A stretch of DNA of 64,000 nucleotides from Spirochaetota bacterium (GCA_023438065.1 JAEXRH010000012.1:124001-188000), one strand, 5' to 3'. Positions 43,065 to 52,232 are shown, numbered from the stretch's first letter. A program made the numbers and translations. The notes: a model not told the origin generated them from the letters alone.

Positions 43065-45839
43065 TCACGCCCCATGACAGAATTTGTACTTTTTGCCGCT
43101 CCCGCACGGGCACGGGTCGTTTCTGCCGACCTTCGGCACTGCCCTGATGACCTGCGCGTTCTCGGGATTGCTTTGGCTCATGGGACCCGCGCGTCTCGCG
43201 TTCCCGTGGCCGGCTCCGGTCTCGGATGAACCGAAGGCGTCGACCGCCGAATGCTGGGCGTTTCCCGCCACCTGCCTGACCTGACGCGCGGGGGCCGCCT
43301 CTCCCTCTACCTTCACCTTCACGAGGAACACCCGCGAGGCGATCTCGAGCCTGATGTCGTCGAGCATGTTGTAGAAGATGTCGAAGCCCTCGAGTTTGTA
43401 CTCGGTGAGGGGATTCTTCTGCCCGTAGGAGCGGAGATTCACCGCCTCGCGCAGGGCCTCGAGGTTCTCGAGGTGGTCGAGCCACTTGCGGTCGATCTCC
43501 TGGAGATACTGGAACCTTATGAAAGTGTTGAGGTTTTGCGTTCCCGCGAGAATCGCCTTTTGGTCGATGTCAGCGCGGAACTTCGCGAGAATGGCCTGCT
43601 TCGCCTCCTCGGGGCTTTTCGCGCACAGGGCGACATCGTCGTCGGAGATAGAGATGCCGAACTTGCTCTTGAAGGCCCGGATCATCGCCGACGCGGCACC
43701 GTCCCGGTCCTTGCGGGATTTTGCCGCGAACTCGTCGAGGTAGTCATCCACGCATTCCTCGGCGGTCGTCATGACGCGCTCGACGAGGGCGTCGTCGTCG
43801 AGGATGCCGTTTCGCTGGTTGTAGATGAAGGAGCGCTGTTCGTTGAGCACGTCGTCGTACTCGAGCAGGTGCTTTCGGATCTCGAAGTTGCGCTCCTCGA
43901 CCTTCGACTGCGCCTTCTCGATGCTCTTGTTGAGCCACGGGTGATAGATGGGCTCCCCCGACTCCATGCCGATGTTGGTCATGAGCCTCTTGAGCCGCTC
44001 GCCGCCGAACAGGCGCATGAGGTCGTCGTCGAGCGAGATGTAGAAGCGGGACCGCCCCGGGTCTCCCTGTCGGCCCGAGCGTCCGCGGAGCTGATTGTCG
44101 ATGCGGCGGCTTTCATGGCGCTCGGTTCCGATGACGTAGAGCCCGCCGAGTTCCTTGACCTCGGCGTAGTCGGCCTGCCACTTGCGGAATTCCTCTTCGT
44201 ACGCGGCCTTGTACTGCTCGGGCGTCGCCTCGGTTCCCGCCCGCTTTCGCGCGCGATACTCCGGGTTTCCGCCGAGCTTGATGTCGGTTCCGCGTCCGGC
44301 CATGTTCGTCGCGATCGTGATCGCTCCCTTCGCGCCGGCTTCGGCGATGATGAGCGCCTCGCGCGCGTGGTTCTTCGCGTTCAATACCTCGTGCCTGACG
44401 CCGCGACGGGTGAGGAGCGCCGATATGCGCTCGGACTTGTCGATCGACACGGTGCCGACGAGAACGGGCTGGCCTTTCTTGTGCGCCTCGGCGATCTCGT
44501 CGCACAGGGCGTTCCACTTCTCGGTCTCGTTGAGGTACACGACGTCGTTTTCGTCGCGACGCGCGACGGGGAGGTTCGTCGGGATGACGACGACGTCGAG
44601 CTTGTAGATCTTGTTGAACTCGACCGCCTCGGTATCCGCGGTTCCGGTCATTCCCGAGAGTTTCGAGTACATGCGGAAGAAGTTCTGGAAGGTGATGGTC
44701 GCCATCGTGCGGTTGCGCTGCGCGATGCGGATCTTCTCCTTCGCCTCGATCGCCTGATGGAGGCCGTCGCCGTAGCGCCTGCCCTCGAGGATGCGCCCGG
44801 TGAACTCGTCGACGATCTGGACGGCGCCGTCCTTGACGACGTAATCGACGTCGATCGCGTAGAGTTTGTGCGCGCGCACCGCCTGGGTGAAGTAGTGGAT
44901 ATACTCGAAGTTCGCCTCGTCGAAGAGGCTGCCCTGGATGAGCCCGCGCTTGTGGAGGATTTCCTCGATGTGAAGCATGCCCTCGTCGGTGAACGAGACG
45001 CGGCCCGATTTCTCGTCGAGTTTGTAGTCGCCCTTGACGATCTCGTCCTGGAGCTCGTCGGGGTATTCGTTCGTTCCCGGCTTTTTCTCGACCTCGACGA
45101 GCTGACCGACGAGTTTGTCGACCTCGAAGAAACGGGCGGTGTCGTCCTCGGCTGAGCCCGAGATGATGAGCGGGGTCCGGGCCTCGTCGATGAGGATGGA
45201 GTCGATCTCGTCGACGACGGCGAAGGTGAACTCGCGCTGAACCCACTCCTTCTTGTCCCATTTCATGTTGTCGCGGAGATAGTCGAATCCGAGCTCGTTG
45301 TTCGTCCCGTAGGTGATGTCGCAGTTATAGGCGCGTTTTCTCGCCTCGTTGTCCATGTTGGAGAGGATTGAGCCGACGGTAACGCCGAGATACGAGTACA
45401 CCGGGCGCATCCAGTCGGTGTCGCGCTCGGCGAGGTAGTCGTTCACCGTGACGATGTGCACGCCCTTGCCGGTAAGGCTGTTGAGGTAGGCGGCGGCGAC
45501 GCACATGAGGGTCTTTCCCTCGCCGGTCTTCATCTCTACGATGCGACCGGAGTGGAGGACGAGCGAGCCGAGTATCTGGACGTCGTAGGGACGCTCGCCG
45601 AGGATGCGACGAGCCGCCTCGCGCGCGAGGGCGAACGCCTCGGGGAGGAATGAATCGAGGCTCTCTCCAGCCTTGAAACGCGCGCGGAGCTTGTCCGACT
45701 CGCGAGGGAAGTCTTCGGCCTTGAGGGAGATGGCCCAGGATTCTTTTTCGTTGACTTTGTGGAGAAGGGGAAGGAGGGCCTTGATGTCGCGCTCGTGCTG
45801 CGAGCCGAAGAGAAGGCGGATTATTTTGTCGCTGATCAT
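43065..45839 (-). CDS. secA: Protein translocase ATPase SecA
   Basis: Motor for Sec-dependent export, 924 aa. NBD1 has Walker A MKTGEGKT and Walker B VDEIDSILIDEAR; NBD2 has GTDIKLGG; the C-terminus has the zinc motif CPCGSGKKYKFCH that binds SecB and lipids. Full length. A promoter match (TTGTCA-17-TACACT) ends 6 nt before the ATG and no SD is seen, so translation is probably leaderless. Divergent from a lipoprotein gene sharing the -35 region. Confidence 0.96.
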   Translation of the reverse strand: MISDKIIRLLFGSQHERDIKALLPLLHKVNEKESWAISLKAEDFPRESDKLRARFKAGESLDSFLPEAFALAREAARRILGERPYDVQILGSLVLHSGRIVEMKTGEGKTLMCVAAAYLNSLTGKGVHIVTVNDYLAERDTDWMRPVYSYLGVTVGSILSNMDNEARKRAYNCDITYGTNNELGFDYLRDNMKWDKKEWVQREFTFAVVDEIDSILIDEARTPLIISGSAEDDTARFFEVDKLVGQLVEVEKKPGTNEYPDELQDEIVKGDYKLDEKSGRVSFTDEGMLHIEEILHKRGLIQGSLFDEANFEYIHYFTQAVRAHKLYAIDVDYVVKDGAVQIVDEFTGRILEGRRYGDGLHQAIEAKEKIRIAQRNRTMATITFQNFFRMYSKLSGMTGTADTEAVEFNKIYKLDVVVIPTNLPVARRDENDVVYLNETEKWNALCDEIAEAHKKGQPVLVGTVSIDKSERISALLTRRGVRHEVLNAKNHAREALIIAEAGAKGAITIATNMAGRGTDIKLGGNPEYRARKRAGTEATPEQYKAAYEEEFRKWQADYAEVKELGGLYVIGTERHESRRIDNQLRGRSGRQGDPGRSRFYISLDDDLMRLFGGERLKRLMTNIGMESGEPIYHPWLNKSIEKAQSKVEERNFEIRKHLLEYDDVLNEQRSFIYNQRNGILDDDALVERVMTTAEECVDDYLDEFAAKSRKDRDGAASAMIRAFKSKFGISISDDDVALCAKSPEEAKQAILAKFRADIDQKAILAGTQNLNTFIRFQYLQEIDRKWLDHLENLEALREAVNLRSYGQKNPLTEYKLEGFDIFYNMLDDIRLEIASRVFLVKVKVEGEAAPARQVRQVAGNAQHSAVDAFGSSETGAGHGNARRAGPMSQSNPENAQVIRAVPKVGRNDPCPCGSGKKYKFCHGA

Positions 45840-45845
45840 TGGTAC

Positions 45846-45874
45846 AGTGTACTAAAAGAAAAGACTGTTGACAA
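45846..45874 (-). promoter_or_regulatory. Putative secA promoter, leaderless configuration
   Basis: Minus strand TTGTCA (45869-45874), 17 nt, TACACT (45846-45851), 6 nt to ATG at 45839. The -35 coincides with the opposite-strand -35 of the lipoprotein gene. Confidence 0.6.
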
Positions 45875-45896
45875 GCAAGAAAATGAATACTACCCT
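45868..45896 (+). promoter_or_regulatory. Putative promoter of the lipoprotein operon
   Basis: TTGACA (45868-45873), 17 nt, TACCCT (45891-45896). A GGAGG ribosome-binding site (45903-45907) precedes the ATG at 45913. The -10 is weak. Confidence 0.5.
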
Positions 45897-45912
45897 TGCC
45901 CCGGAGGATCCA

Positions 45913-47205
45913 ATGACCCGACCACGCAAGGCCGCCGATACCGCGCGCCTTATCGCACTGATTCTCGGAGCCTCGCTCGCCCTCGCGTCCTGCTCGAGCG
46001 AAAAGATCTCGCGCGTCGAGCGCGAAAAGCTCTTCACCCTGCAGTACGGCCGTTTCGAGGACGAGCTCGACCTCTTCGGCCTCGATTCGGGCTCGACGGG
46101 GCCCGACACCCGCATCGCCATGCAGGACGGTCTTTTTTACGTCGCGAACTCGGGATCCCAGAAGATCATCCAGCTTACCTCGTTCGGCGATCTCCTTTCG
46201 GTGTACTACAACGCCGACACGAACCCGCTGCCCTCGTTCGCGCGGGAGGAAAACCCCGACGCCTCCGGCGAAATCCCTGACGGAAGCGCGAAACCCGCCG
46301 ACGAGCAGCCCCTGGCGGCGGCAGCGTCCACGCGGAAGGCGATCGCCTATCCCTTCATCCATCCGACCTTTCTCGCGGTCAATTCCCTCAAGCGCCTCTA
46401 CGTGGTCGACCAGCTTCCCCCAGAGCGCCAGGAATTCGACAACGACGATCAGGTCGCGCTCCGCGACGTCGTGCTTCGCTTCAATTCGGACGGAAGCTTC
46501 CTCGATTATCTCGGCCAGGAAGGGCCGGGAGGCACGGCGTTCCCGCCGATCAACGGGGTGTACGTCAACTCGAGGAACGAGACGATCGTCACGGCGAAGA
46601 CGCAAGGGGCGCTTAACGTTTTCCTGTACAATCCCGAGGGACTGCTCCTTTTCCGCGTGCCGATAAGCTTCAAGGGGATACCGAACCCGTACGACAAGGA
46701 ACGAACGACTCTCGCGACGCTCGAGACGGCGATACCCGATCGCGACTCCCATCGTCTCTACCTGAAGATAGACTATTACACGGAGAACATCGATTCCGAA
46801 ACGGGCTCGAACGCGGGAATCAGCTATGACCGCAGTTGCGTGTATCCCTTCGACATCGACTCGGGTAAATACCTCAATCGCATCGACATTCCCTCGTATG
46901 AGGGCTCCGAGAAGGGCACTACGGGAACCGTCGCCTTCAAGAAACCGTACGAGTTCCTCGGGATTACCTCGAGCGGCTGGCTGTTTCTCATAACCCCGCA
47001 GGAAGGCGGGTACGCCCTCGAGATAACCGATTCGCGCTCGCGGAGAAGCCTCAAGCGGCTTCTCTCTGTCAGCGACGAGGAACTCGCCTATAACGCGCTC
47101 GCGCTTTCCCCCGACGGCATCATATCGGCGCTTCTCGCGACCCAATACGAGGCTTCGCTCGTCTGGTGGCGGACGGACGCGCTTATCGGGGAGATCAGGC
47201 GATGA
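45913..47205 (+). CDS. Lipoprotein with beta-propeller-like repeats
   Basis: 430 aa; lipobox ALASC, lipidated at C27. Start chosen at the ATG with GGAGG 6 nt upstream. The mature part has repeated strands resembling NHL/WD-type propeller blades (MQDGLFYVANSGSQKIIQL, VNSLKRLYVVDQ, VNSRNETIVTA). Envelope-located, function unknown; similar proteins appear in spirochetes. Overlaps the next gene by ATGA. Confidence 0.78.
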   Translation: MTRPRKAADTARLIALILGASLALASCSSEKISRVEREKLFTLQYGRFEDELDLFGLDSGSTGPDTRIAMQDGLFYVANSGSQKIIQLTSFGDLLSVYYNADTNPLPSFAREENPDASGEIPDGSAKPADEQPLAAAASTRKAIAYPFIHPTFLAVNSLKRLYVVDQLPPERQEFDNDDQVALRDVVLRFNSDGSFLDYLGQEGPGGTAFPPINGVYVNSRNETIVTAKTQGALNVFLYNPEGLLLFRVPISFKGIPNPYDKERTTLATLETAIPDRDSHRLYLKIDYYTENIDSETGSNAGISYDRSCVYPFDIDSGKYLNRIDIPSYEGSEKGTTGTVAFKKPYEFLGITSSGWLFLITPQEGGYALEITDSRSRRSLKRLLSVSDEELAYNALALSPDGIISALLATQYEASLVWWRTDALIGEIRR

Positions 47206-47792
47206 CCGACGACGGGTTCAAGGACCTCGACGCGGGAGGGACGAATCCCGATCCGACCGGCAAGTTCGGGTCTGACGGCAGGGACTCGACCGTCTTTCAC
47301 TATAGCCGGGAGCGGCGTCTCGAGCGCGCCCCCGAGAACGTGCGGCGCGCCTATAGCGAGGGCTATACCCCGAACAAGGGCTTCCTCAAGGGCCTGACCG
47401 CGAATCCCGGGCTCAAGAGTCTTCTTACCGTCATCCTCATCCTCAGCGCGCTCGTGGCGTTTCTCACCATCACGGACATACCGGGCTCGTTCAAGGTCGG
47501 CGGCGTTTCGATGCGCGTTCGCGCGTTCGCGTTCGAGGACAAGGTCTATTTCACCCTGATGTGCTCGAAAGGCGACGCCCCGGGTCCCGATGGCGTTCCC
47601 GTCTCCGCCACGGTCAGGATTCTCGATCGGGACGGAAACACCCTCGATGAACGAAATCTGTCGGGCTTGTATACCGGGGACGAGCTTCCCCTCCGCGCGG
47701 TGCTCCGAGACGAGGCGACCGCCTCCGTCGTCGTCGATATCGCGTCGGGTAACGCGAAAAGAACCATGACCGTCACTGTTGACCGGAAATGA
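47202..47792 (+). CDS. Single-pass membrane protein of unknown function
   Basis: 196 aa. Hydrophilic cytoplasmic N-terminus of about 70 residues rich in charged residues, one membrane helix (LLTVILILSALVAFLTI), then an extracytoplasmic domain of beta-rich type (about 95-196). No family recognised. ATGA overlap with the lipoprotein gene suggests they work together, perhaps as partners in the envelope. Codon use is normal for the chromosome. Confidence 0.8.
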   Translation: MTDDGFKDLDAGGTNPDPTGKFGSDGRDSTVFHYSRERRLERAPENVRRAYSEGYTPNKGFLKGLTANPGLKSLLTVILILSALVAFLTITDIPGSFKVGGVSMRVRAFAFEDKVYFTLMCSKGDAPGPDGVPVSATVRILDRDGNTLDERNLSGLYTGDELPLRAVLRDEATASVVVDIASGNAKRTMTVTVDRK

Positions 47793-47828
47793 AGTTTTTA
47801 CTATGCTTTTGAGTATCAGGAGTCAACA

Positions 47829-48242
47829 ATGCTGCAGTTTTATTTCCTTTCGGTTTTGCTGAACGCGTTGACCGGCTTTATGCTGCTTTTCGTCGAGTCC
47901 GACGAGCCGGATGCCGTAATCGAGGGAAAACTGCCCCAAGCGATGCGCGATGAGACCTTTCGCCTTGTGCTTGGCATACTCACCTGCATTACCGGTTTTT
48001 TCAAGCTCTTAACGGCCGTGAGGGGCGACATCCCGGTCATCGGTGACCTCGTGCCCGCCTTCGCCGGTCTTATCGGCGGATTCACGCTTCTCTACGATTT
48101 TTATCGGCGACGCTCAACCGTCGACGAGGAATCGCTTCCTCCCGTGGTGCAAAAGATCGTCAATGGGCGCAAATATGTCGGAATTTCCGCGTTGCTCGCG
48201 GCCGTTTTGCATTTTCTGTTCCCGACAGTCCTTTTTCTCTGA
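47829..48242 (+). CDS. Small integral membrane protein of unknown function
   Basis: 137 aa, about four hydrophobic helices (FYFLSVLLNALTGFMLLF, VLGILTCITGFFKLL, a central Ala/Gly-rich one, and the C-terminal one ending at VLFL). Weak AGGAG SD (about 47817-47821) before the ATG. No recognised domain. Sits 36 nt after the membrane protein and 12 nt before the Nudix gene, probably one transcript. Confidence 0.78.
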   Translation: MLQFYFLSVLLNALTGFMLLFVESDEPDAVIEGKLPQAMRDETFRLVLGILTCITGFFKLLTAVRGDIPVIGDLVPAFAGLIGGFTLLYDFYRRRSTVDEESLPPVVQKIVNGRKYVGISALLAAVLHFLFPTVLFL

Positions 48243-48254
48243 TAAGATAGGGTT

Positions 48255-48647
48255 ATGAAACAGTCAATAGCGGGCATAATATACGCGAACGGGAAATTCC
48301 TCATCGGGAAACGCCTCCCGACGGGAGAGATGGGCAATCGATGGGAATTCCCCGGAGGCAAGGTCGATCAGGGAGAGACCGCCGAAGCCGCGATAAAGCG
48401 CGAGTTTTTCGAGGAGATGGGGATCGAGGTCGAGATCGGCGAGAAGATCGCCACGGTATCTTTCGAGAACAAATCCGGAACCTCGACCCTCACCGCGTAC
48501 GCGATAGAGATCCCGAAAACCGACGGTATACGCCTGACGGAACATTCCGCGATTCGCTGGGCGACGCTTTCCGAGATCGAAGGACTTTCCTTCGTCGATT
48601 CGGACCGTCTTCTGTTACCGATGATCAAGGAGCGATACGAGCCATGA
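48255..48647 (+). CDS. Nudix hydrolase (MutT-like)
   Basis: 130 aa. Nudix box GGKVDQGETAEAAIKREFFEEMG fits GX5EX7REUXEEXGU with all catalytic Glu residues (core REFFEEMG). N-terminal AGIIYANGKFLIGKR and EFPGG are as in MutT, which removes 8-oxo-dGTP; other nucleotide substrates are possible. AGGG lies just before the ATG. ATGA overlap with the SH3-like lipoprotein. Confidence 0.9.
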   Translation: MKQSIAGIIYANGKFLIGKRLPTGEMGNRWEFPGGKVDQGETAEAAIKREFFEEMGIEVEIGEKIATVSFENKSGTSTLTAYAIEIPKTDGIRLTEHSAIRWATLSEIEGLSFVDSDRLLLPMIKERYEP

Positions 48648-49027
48648 ACGCCCGCAAGACAGTGCTATACGCCGCGCTCTGGAGCGCCGCGCTCTGGAGC
48701 GCCGCGTTCCTTGCCGTATCCTGTTCCGGTCCCCGCTCCATAAACGGTCTTTCGCTTCCGGACACCCCCGTGCTCGCCGCGGACGGCCGATACGCGGTCA
48801 TCGTGGAGCCCTACGTCTCGATGCGCGACAAGCCGGGAGACTCCGGCATCACGATCGCGCACGCGCGCAAGGGTGACATCTTTTCGATACAGGGAAAACG
48901 GATCGTGGAATCGGGTGATACCCGCGTGCTCTGGATCGATCTCGAAAAGGGCTGGGTCGCCGAATCGTGCGTACACCTCTATTCGGGCGAAGAGCGCGCG
49001 AAAACTGCCGCGCGGCTCCTGAAATAA
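48644..49027 (+). CDS. SH3-like domain lipoprotein
   Basis: 127 aa. Lipobox LAVSC, lipidated at C27; mature part resembles bacterial SH3 domains (VEPYVSMRDKPGDSG, KKGD-like ARKGDIFSI, WIDLEKGWV), usually found in cell-wall-binding proteins. The signal peptide contains a duplicated AALWS segment encoded by a 15-bp tandem repeat. Translationally coupled to the Nudix gene. Confidence 0.82.
   Translation: MNARKTVLYAALWSAALWSAAFLAVSCSGPRSINGLSLPDTPVLAADGRYAVIVEPYVSMRDKPGDSGITIAHARKGDIFSIQGKRIVESGDTRVLWIDLEKGWVAESCVHLYSGEERAKTAARLLK
48671..48706. repeat. 15-bp tandem repeat inside the lipoprotein signal peptide
   Basis: Two identical copies of GCCGCGCTCTGGAGC (48671-48685, 48686-48700) plus six bases of a third. 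Each copy contains GCGCTC-TG-GAGCGC, a small hairpin. Copy changes would keep the frame and change the hydrophobic core by five residues. Confidence 0.85.
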
Positions 49028-49082
49028 CCGTACGCCGTTACATCATCTTGAAACTTGCCGTTCCACAGGGAGCTCGGGTCGA

Positions 49083-50132
49083 TCAATAGTCGTCGTCGTC
49101 GAGCGGCTCGCCCTGAACGCTTCTTCCCAATTGTCCGCACGCTCCCCCGATCTTCTCCCCGCGCCTCATCCTGAGCGTGACGTTCACGCCGAGACGCTCA
49201 AGCGCCTTCATGAAGTCCGCTACCTCGCGCGAGGTCGGGGTCCTGAAAGGGAGGGTTTCGACGGGATTCCACGCGATGAGATTGACGTGCACGTTGAGCC
49301 CTCGCGCGAATTCGGCGAGTTCGCGGGCATGAGATTCCGAGGTGTTGACGCCGCCCATGAGCGCGGCTTCGAGGGTCACGCGGTTGCCCGTTTTCTCGGA
49401 GTACTGGCGAATCGCCTCCTTGAGCGCGGGCAGGGGATTTCCCCTCGTCACCGGCATAAGCTCCGCGCGGAGCTCGGGGTTCGCCGTCGTCAGCGAGACC
49501 GCGAGCCGCACCGGTGAGGCAAAATCGGCGAGCGCTCGGATGCCGTCGCAAATCCCCGCCGTGGATACGGTGATCCTCCGCCTCGAGAGTCCGCGACCTT
49601 CGGGGTTCGTGAGAATTTCGATGGTCCTTTCGATCGCGCCGAGGTTGAGCATCGGCTCGCCCATACCCATGAACACGATGTTGTCGAGTTTACCGACCGC
49701 GTCCTCGAGATGGAAAAACTGCTCGACGATCTCGCCGGGACCGAGGTTTCTCAGGTAGCCGATATGCCCGGTTTGGCAAAAGGCGCACCCCATGGGGCAT
49801 CCGACCTGGCAGGACACGCAGGCGGTTTTGCGCCCCTGCGAGTCGGTGAGGAGGACGGTTTCAACCGCGGCGCCGTCCGAAAGGGCGATCTGGAGCTTGA
49901 CCGTCCCGTCGGGATCCTTGAGAGTTTTCGAGACGGAGGTCGAAAAGAGGGGAAGGACGCGCGCGTACCGTTCCCGCTCGGAAAGCGGTATGTTCGTCAT
50001 CGCGTCCCAGGAGCGCGCCCCTTGGGCTATCCACTTGAATGCCTGCTTCGCCCTGAACGGTTTGTCGGGCGCGAGGCGCGACGCTAGCTCGCCGGGCAGG
50101 AGGCCGGAAGCGGACTCGGGAATCGCGGGCAT
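49083..50132 (-). CDS. rlmN: Dual-specificity 23S rRNA/tRNA adenine C2-methyltransferase RlmN
   Basis: Radical-SAM enzyme methylating A2503 of 23S rRNA and A37 of some tRNAs. 349 aa from MPAIPES; longer in-frame extensions run antisense into the TPR gene. Cluster motif CPMGCAFC (CxxxCxxC), FMGMGEPMLN and ASPVRLAVSL-type blocks are intact, as is the late Cys in GGACGQLG needed for methyl transfer. The ATG lies 7 nt after the TPR gene stop. Confidence 0.94.
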   Translation of the reverse strand: MPAIPESASGLLPGELASRLAPDKPFRAKQAFKWIAQGARSWDAMTNIPLSERERYARVLPLFSTSVSKTLKDPDGTVKLQIALSDGAAVETVLLTDSQGRKTACVSCQVGCPMGCAFCQTGHIGYLRNLGPGEIVEQFFHLEDAVGKLDNIVFMGMGEPMLNLGAIERTIEILTNPEGRGLSRRRITVSTAGICDGIRALADFASPVRLAVSLTTANPELRAELMPVTRGNPLPALKEAIRQYSEKTGNRVTLEAALMGGVNTSESHARELAEFARGLNVHVNLIAWNPVETLPFRTPTSREVADFMKALERLGVNVTLRMRRGEKIGGACGQLGRSVQGEPLDDDDY

Positions 50133-50139
50133 CGGAGCG

Positions 50140-51285
50140 TCAGTACTTGAGTTTCTCGAGCATCTCGGAAACGAGCTGGTTTCGGATGCCAAGTTTCTGG
50201 AATTCCTGAAGCGTCGAGATCGCGCGCTGTTTGTCACCGAGGTTCACGTAGCATTCGGCGACCTCGAGGTAGAGCCGGTAGTTCTTGGGATCGGACTGGA
50301 TGAGCCGCTGGAGGCTCGTCGCCGATTCCTCGAACCTGCCCTGGATCTTGCTGATCATCGCGAGCCCGAGGACCGCGTATACGTCGAACTCGATGTCGAG
50401 GGCGCGCTGATAATAGTTCTGCGCGAGATCGTAGTCCCCCATGTTCCGGTACGCGTCGCCCGCGCGGGTGAGGATGACCTTGTTGTTCGGGTCCTTCTCG
50501 AGGATCTTGTTCCAGTACTCGACCGAGCGGAACTGCTGGTTCATTCCGCGGTAGCAGTCGGCGAGGCCGAAAAGCGCGTAGAAATTGTCCGGATCCATGC
50601 GGAGCGCGCGCTGGAAGTAGTAGATGCCCTGCTCGAAGGTCTTGAGCTTTCGGTGGCAGTTGCCGATCGAGGTGAGGACGCGGATGTCGACGGTTTCCTC
50701 GTTGAGCTCGAGCATCTTCGTCCAGTAGTAAAGCGCGTCGCGGTATTCCTTGAAGTCGTAGTGGAGGTGACCGAGCCCGATGAGGGCGTAGGGGTTGTTC
50801 TCCTCCATGTCGAGCACGCGAAGATAGAGGATCTTCGACTGCTTGAAATCCCTGATCTTGCGGTACGCGTCGGCCACGCGGGTAAGGACGGTGATGTTGC
50901 GGTCGTCGTGCTGGAGGTACTGCTCCCAGATCTCGATTGCCTTGTTGTACTGGTTCAGCGCCTTGTAGCAGTCAGCGAGGCCGAAGAGGGCGTAGTTGTT
51001 GCCGGGATGGAACGAGAGGCAGTTCGTGTAGTAGTCGACGGCCTCGCGGAAGCGATTCCGCTTGCGGGCCGCGTCGCCGAGGCCGACGAGGGCATAGTTG
51101 TTGTCGCTTTCGAGCGCCAGTATCTTGCGAAAGGCGTTTTCCGCCTCGTCTATCTTGTTGTCCTTCAGGAGGAGATAGCCGTTTTTCGACAATTCGGCGA
51201 TCTCGTTGAACTTCTTTTCCTCTTCTGTCTCTCCGGCCATGGGCACGGGGAGGGGCATATCGTTTAATAAATCTGACATGGTCAT
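50140..51285 (-). CDS. Tetratricopeptide repeat protein
   Basis: 381 aa composed mainly of about nine consecutive 34-residue TPRs (residues about 35-375; repeated NNYALxGLGDxxRK pattern), with an acidic N-terminus. No signal peptide, so cytoplasmic; TPR scaffolds bind partner proteins. Treponemes have a similar TPR protein. Coupled (ATGA) to the small gene upstream; its real activity is unknown. Confidence 0.88.
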   Translation of the reverse strand: MTMSDLLNDMPLPVPMAGETEEEKKFNEIAELSKNGYLLLKDNKIDEAENAFRKILALESDNNYALVGLGDAARKRNRFREAVDYYTNCLSFHPGNNYALFGLADCYKALNQYNKAIEIWEQYLQHDDRNITVLTRVADAYRKIRDFKQSKILYLRVLDMEENNPYALIGLGHLHYDFKEYRDALYYWTKMLELNEETVDIRVLTSIGNCHRKLKTFEQGIYYFQRALRMDPDNFYALFGLADCYRGMNQQFRSVEYWNKILEKDPNNKVILTRAGDAYRNMGDYDLAQNYYQRALDIEFDVYAVLGLAMISKIQGRFEESATSLQRLIQSDPKNYRLYLEVAECYVNLGDKQRAISTLQEFQKLGIRNQLVSEMLEKLKY

Positions 51286-51638
51286 ACCTCGTGTTCGTTC
51301 TTAGTATCAGTTATAACGGATTTTACGAGTAAAGCAAATTTCGCGATGAGCGGGTCCGCCTTTCGACGGTTGTGCGCAAGCCAGTAGTACTTGAGCGCGT
51401 CAAGATCCTTGCCCTTTTCCGCGTAATGATCGCCGATTCGTGAAAGTCCGTCGGAATACCCCGTCGACAGGAAGATTCTCCGAGCCGTTTCGATGTCGCC
51501 TTCGTTGAAAAAGGCGTTTCCCTTGCGGTTCAGCGAGGCTTTCTGCTCAGCGCTTAAATTCTGTACCGGTAGATCCGAGCTTTTGATGAGTCCTTTGTTC
51601 GCGAATCGATCAAAATTATCTGCCAATTTTGAATTCAA
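51282..51638 (-). CDS. Small helical protein coupled to the TPR protein
   Basis: 118 aa starting from TTG (MNSKLADNF), with AAGGG before it and a consensus promoter further upstream. Helical, with TPR-like segments (GNAFFNEGDIETARRIFLSTG, core FFNEGDIETARRIF). No recognised family. The ATGA overlap and shared promoter indicate it functions with the TPR protein. Confidence 0.8.
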   Translation of the reverse strand: MNSKLADNFDRFANKGLIKSSDLPVQNLSAEQKASLNRKGNAFFNEGDIETARRIFLSTGYSDGLSRIGDHYAEKGKDLDALKYYWLAHNRRKADPLIAKFALLVKSVITDTKNEHEV

Positions 51639-51654
51639 GTGGTACCCTTTTTAC

Positions 51655-51683
51655 ATAATAAGGAGGAATGGCAATTTTATCAA
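51655..51683 (-). promoter_or_regulatory. Putative promoter of the TPR operon
   Basis: Minus strand TTGATA (51678-51683), 17 nt, TATTAT (51655-51660), giving a short leader with AAGGG before the TTG start at 51638. Confidence 0.7.
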
Positions 51684-51701
51684 GCTAACTTTTAATTATT
51701 A

Positions 51702-52232
51702 TCACGGCTTCCGGTAAAAATCCACGATCGATCGGCCATACACGCGCTGATCGCATCGACTCAGGACGCCGATCTCTTCCGGCATTTCGCGCTCGCGGGG
51801 GCGGTGGATGACGCAAAGCCCGCCAGGCTTGAGAACGGGAAGGTCGCCGGTCATCTTCACGAGGTCGGCGTGGAACTTGTACGGGAAGGGCGGATCGAGA
51901 TAGATGATGTCGAATTCGGCCTTCGTGCGCTTGAGAAAGAGTTCCACGGACTGGAATTTGCATTCGATGCGTACGGGGGAGATCGAGACGTTCTTGAATA
52001 TCGTCTCGACCTTCAGGGGGTCCTTTTCCACGAGGAAGACGGGATCCGCGCCGCGCGAGGCGGCTTCGAGCGCGCATACGCCCGAACCCGAGAACATGTC
52101 GAGAAAGGACTTCCCGGTAAGGTCGCCGAGAATGGCAAAGAGGGATTCCCTCATGCGGTCCATCGCCGGCCTGATGACGCCGGCCGGGCATTCGACGATC
52201 CTTCCCTTAAGGGTGCCTCCGGTGATGCGCAT
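51702..52232 (-). CDS. rsmD: 16S rRNA (guanine966-N2)-methyltransferase RsmD
   Basis: 176 aa. MRITGGTLKGR start, RPAMDRMRESLFAIL, SAM-binding DMFSGSGVCALEAASRG and catalytic YLDPPFP (D/N-PP-F/Y) match the family. The ATG overlaps the upstream oxidoreductase stop as TAATG. Normal length. Confidence 0.92.
   Translation of the reverse strand: MRITGGTLKGRIVECPAGVIRPAMDRMRESLFAILGDLTGKSFLDMFSGSGVCALEAASRGADPVFLVEKDPLKVETIFKNVSISPVRIECKFQSVELFLKRTKAEFDIIYLDPPFPYKFHADLVKMTGDLPVLKPGGLCVIHRPREREMPEEIGVLSRCDQRVYGRSIVDFYRKP

Noticed and set aside
43251..45155. 634-residue plus-strand open frame opposite secA
   Set aside because: Low-complexity Leu/Val/Asp/Glu pattern produced by antisense of GC-rich codons; secA is unambiguous on the other strand.
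45325..47145. 606-residue minus-strand open frame spanning secA and the lipoprotein gene
   Set aside because: Crosses the secA promoter region and is made of shadow sequence of both neighbours.
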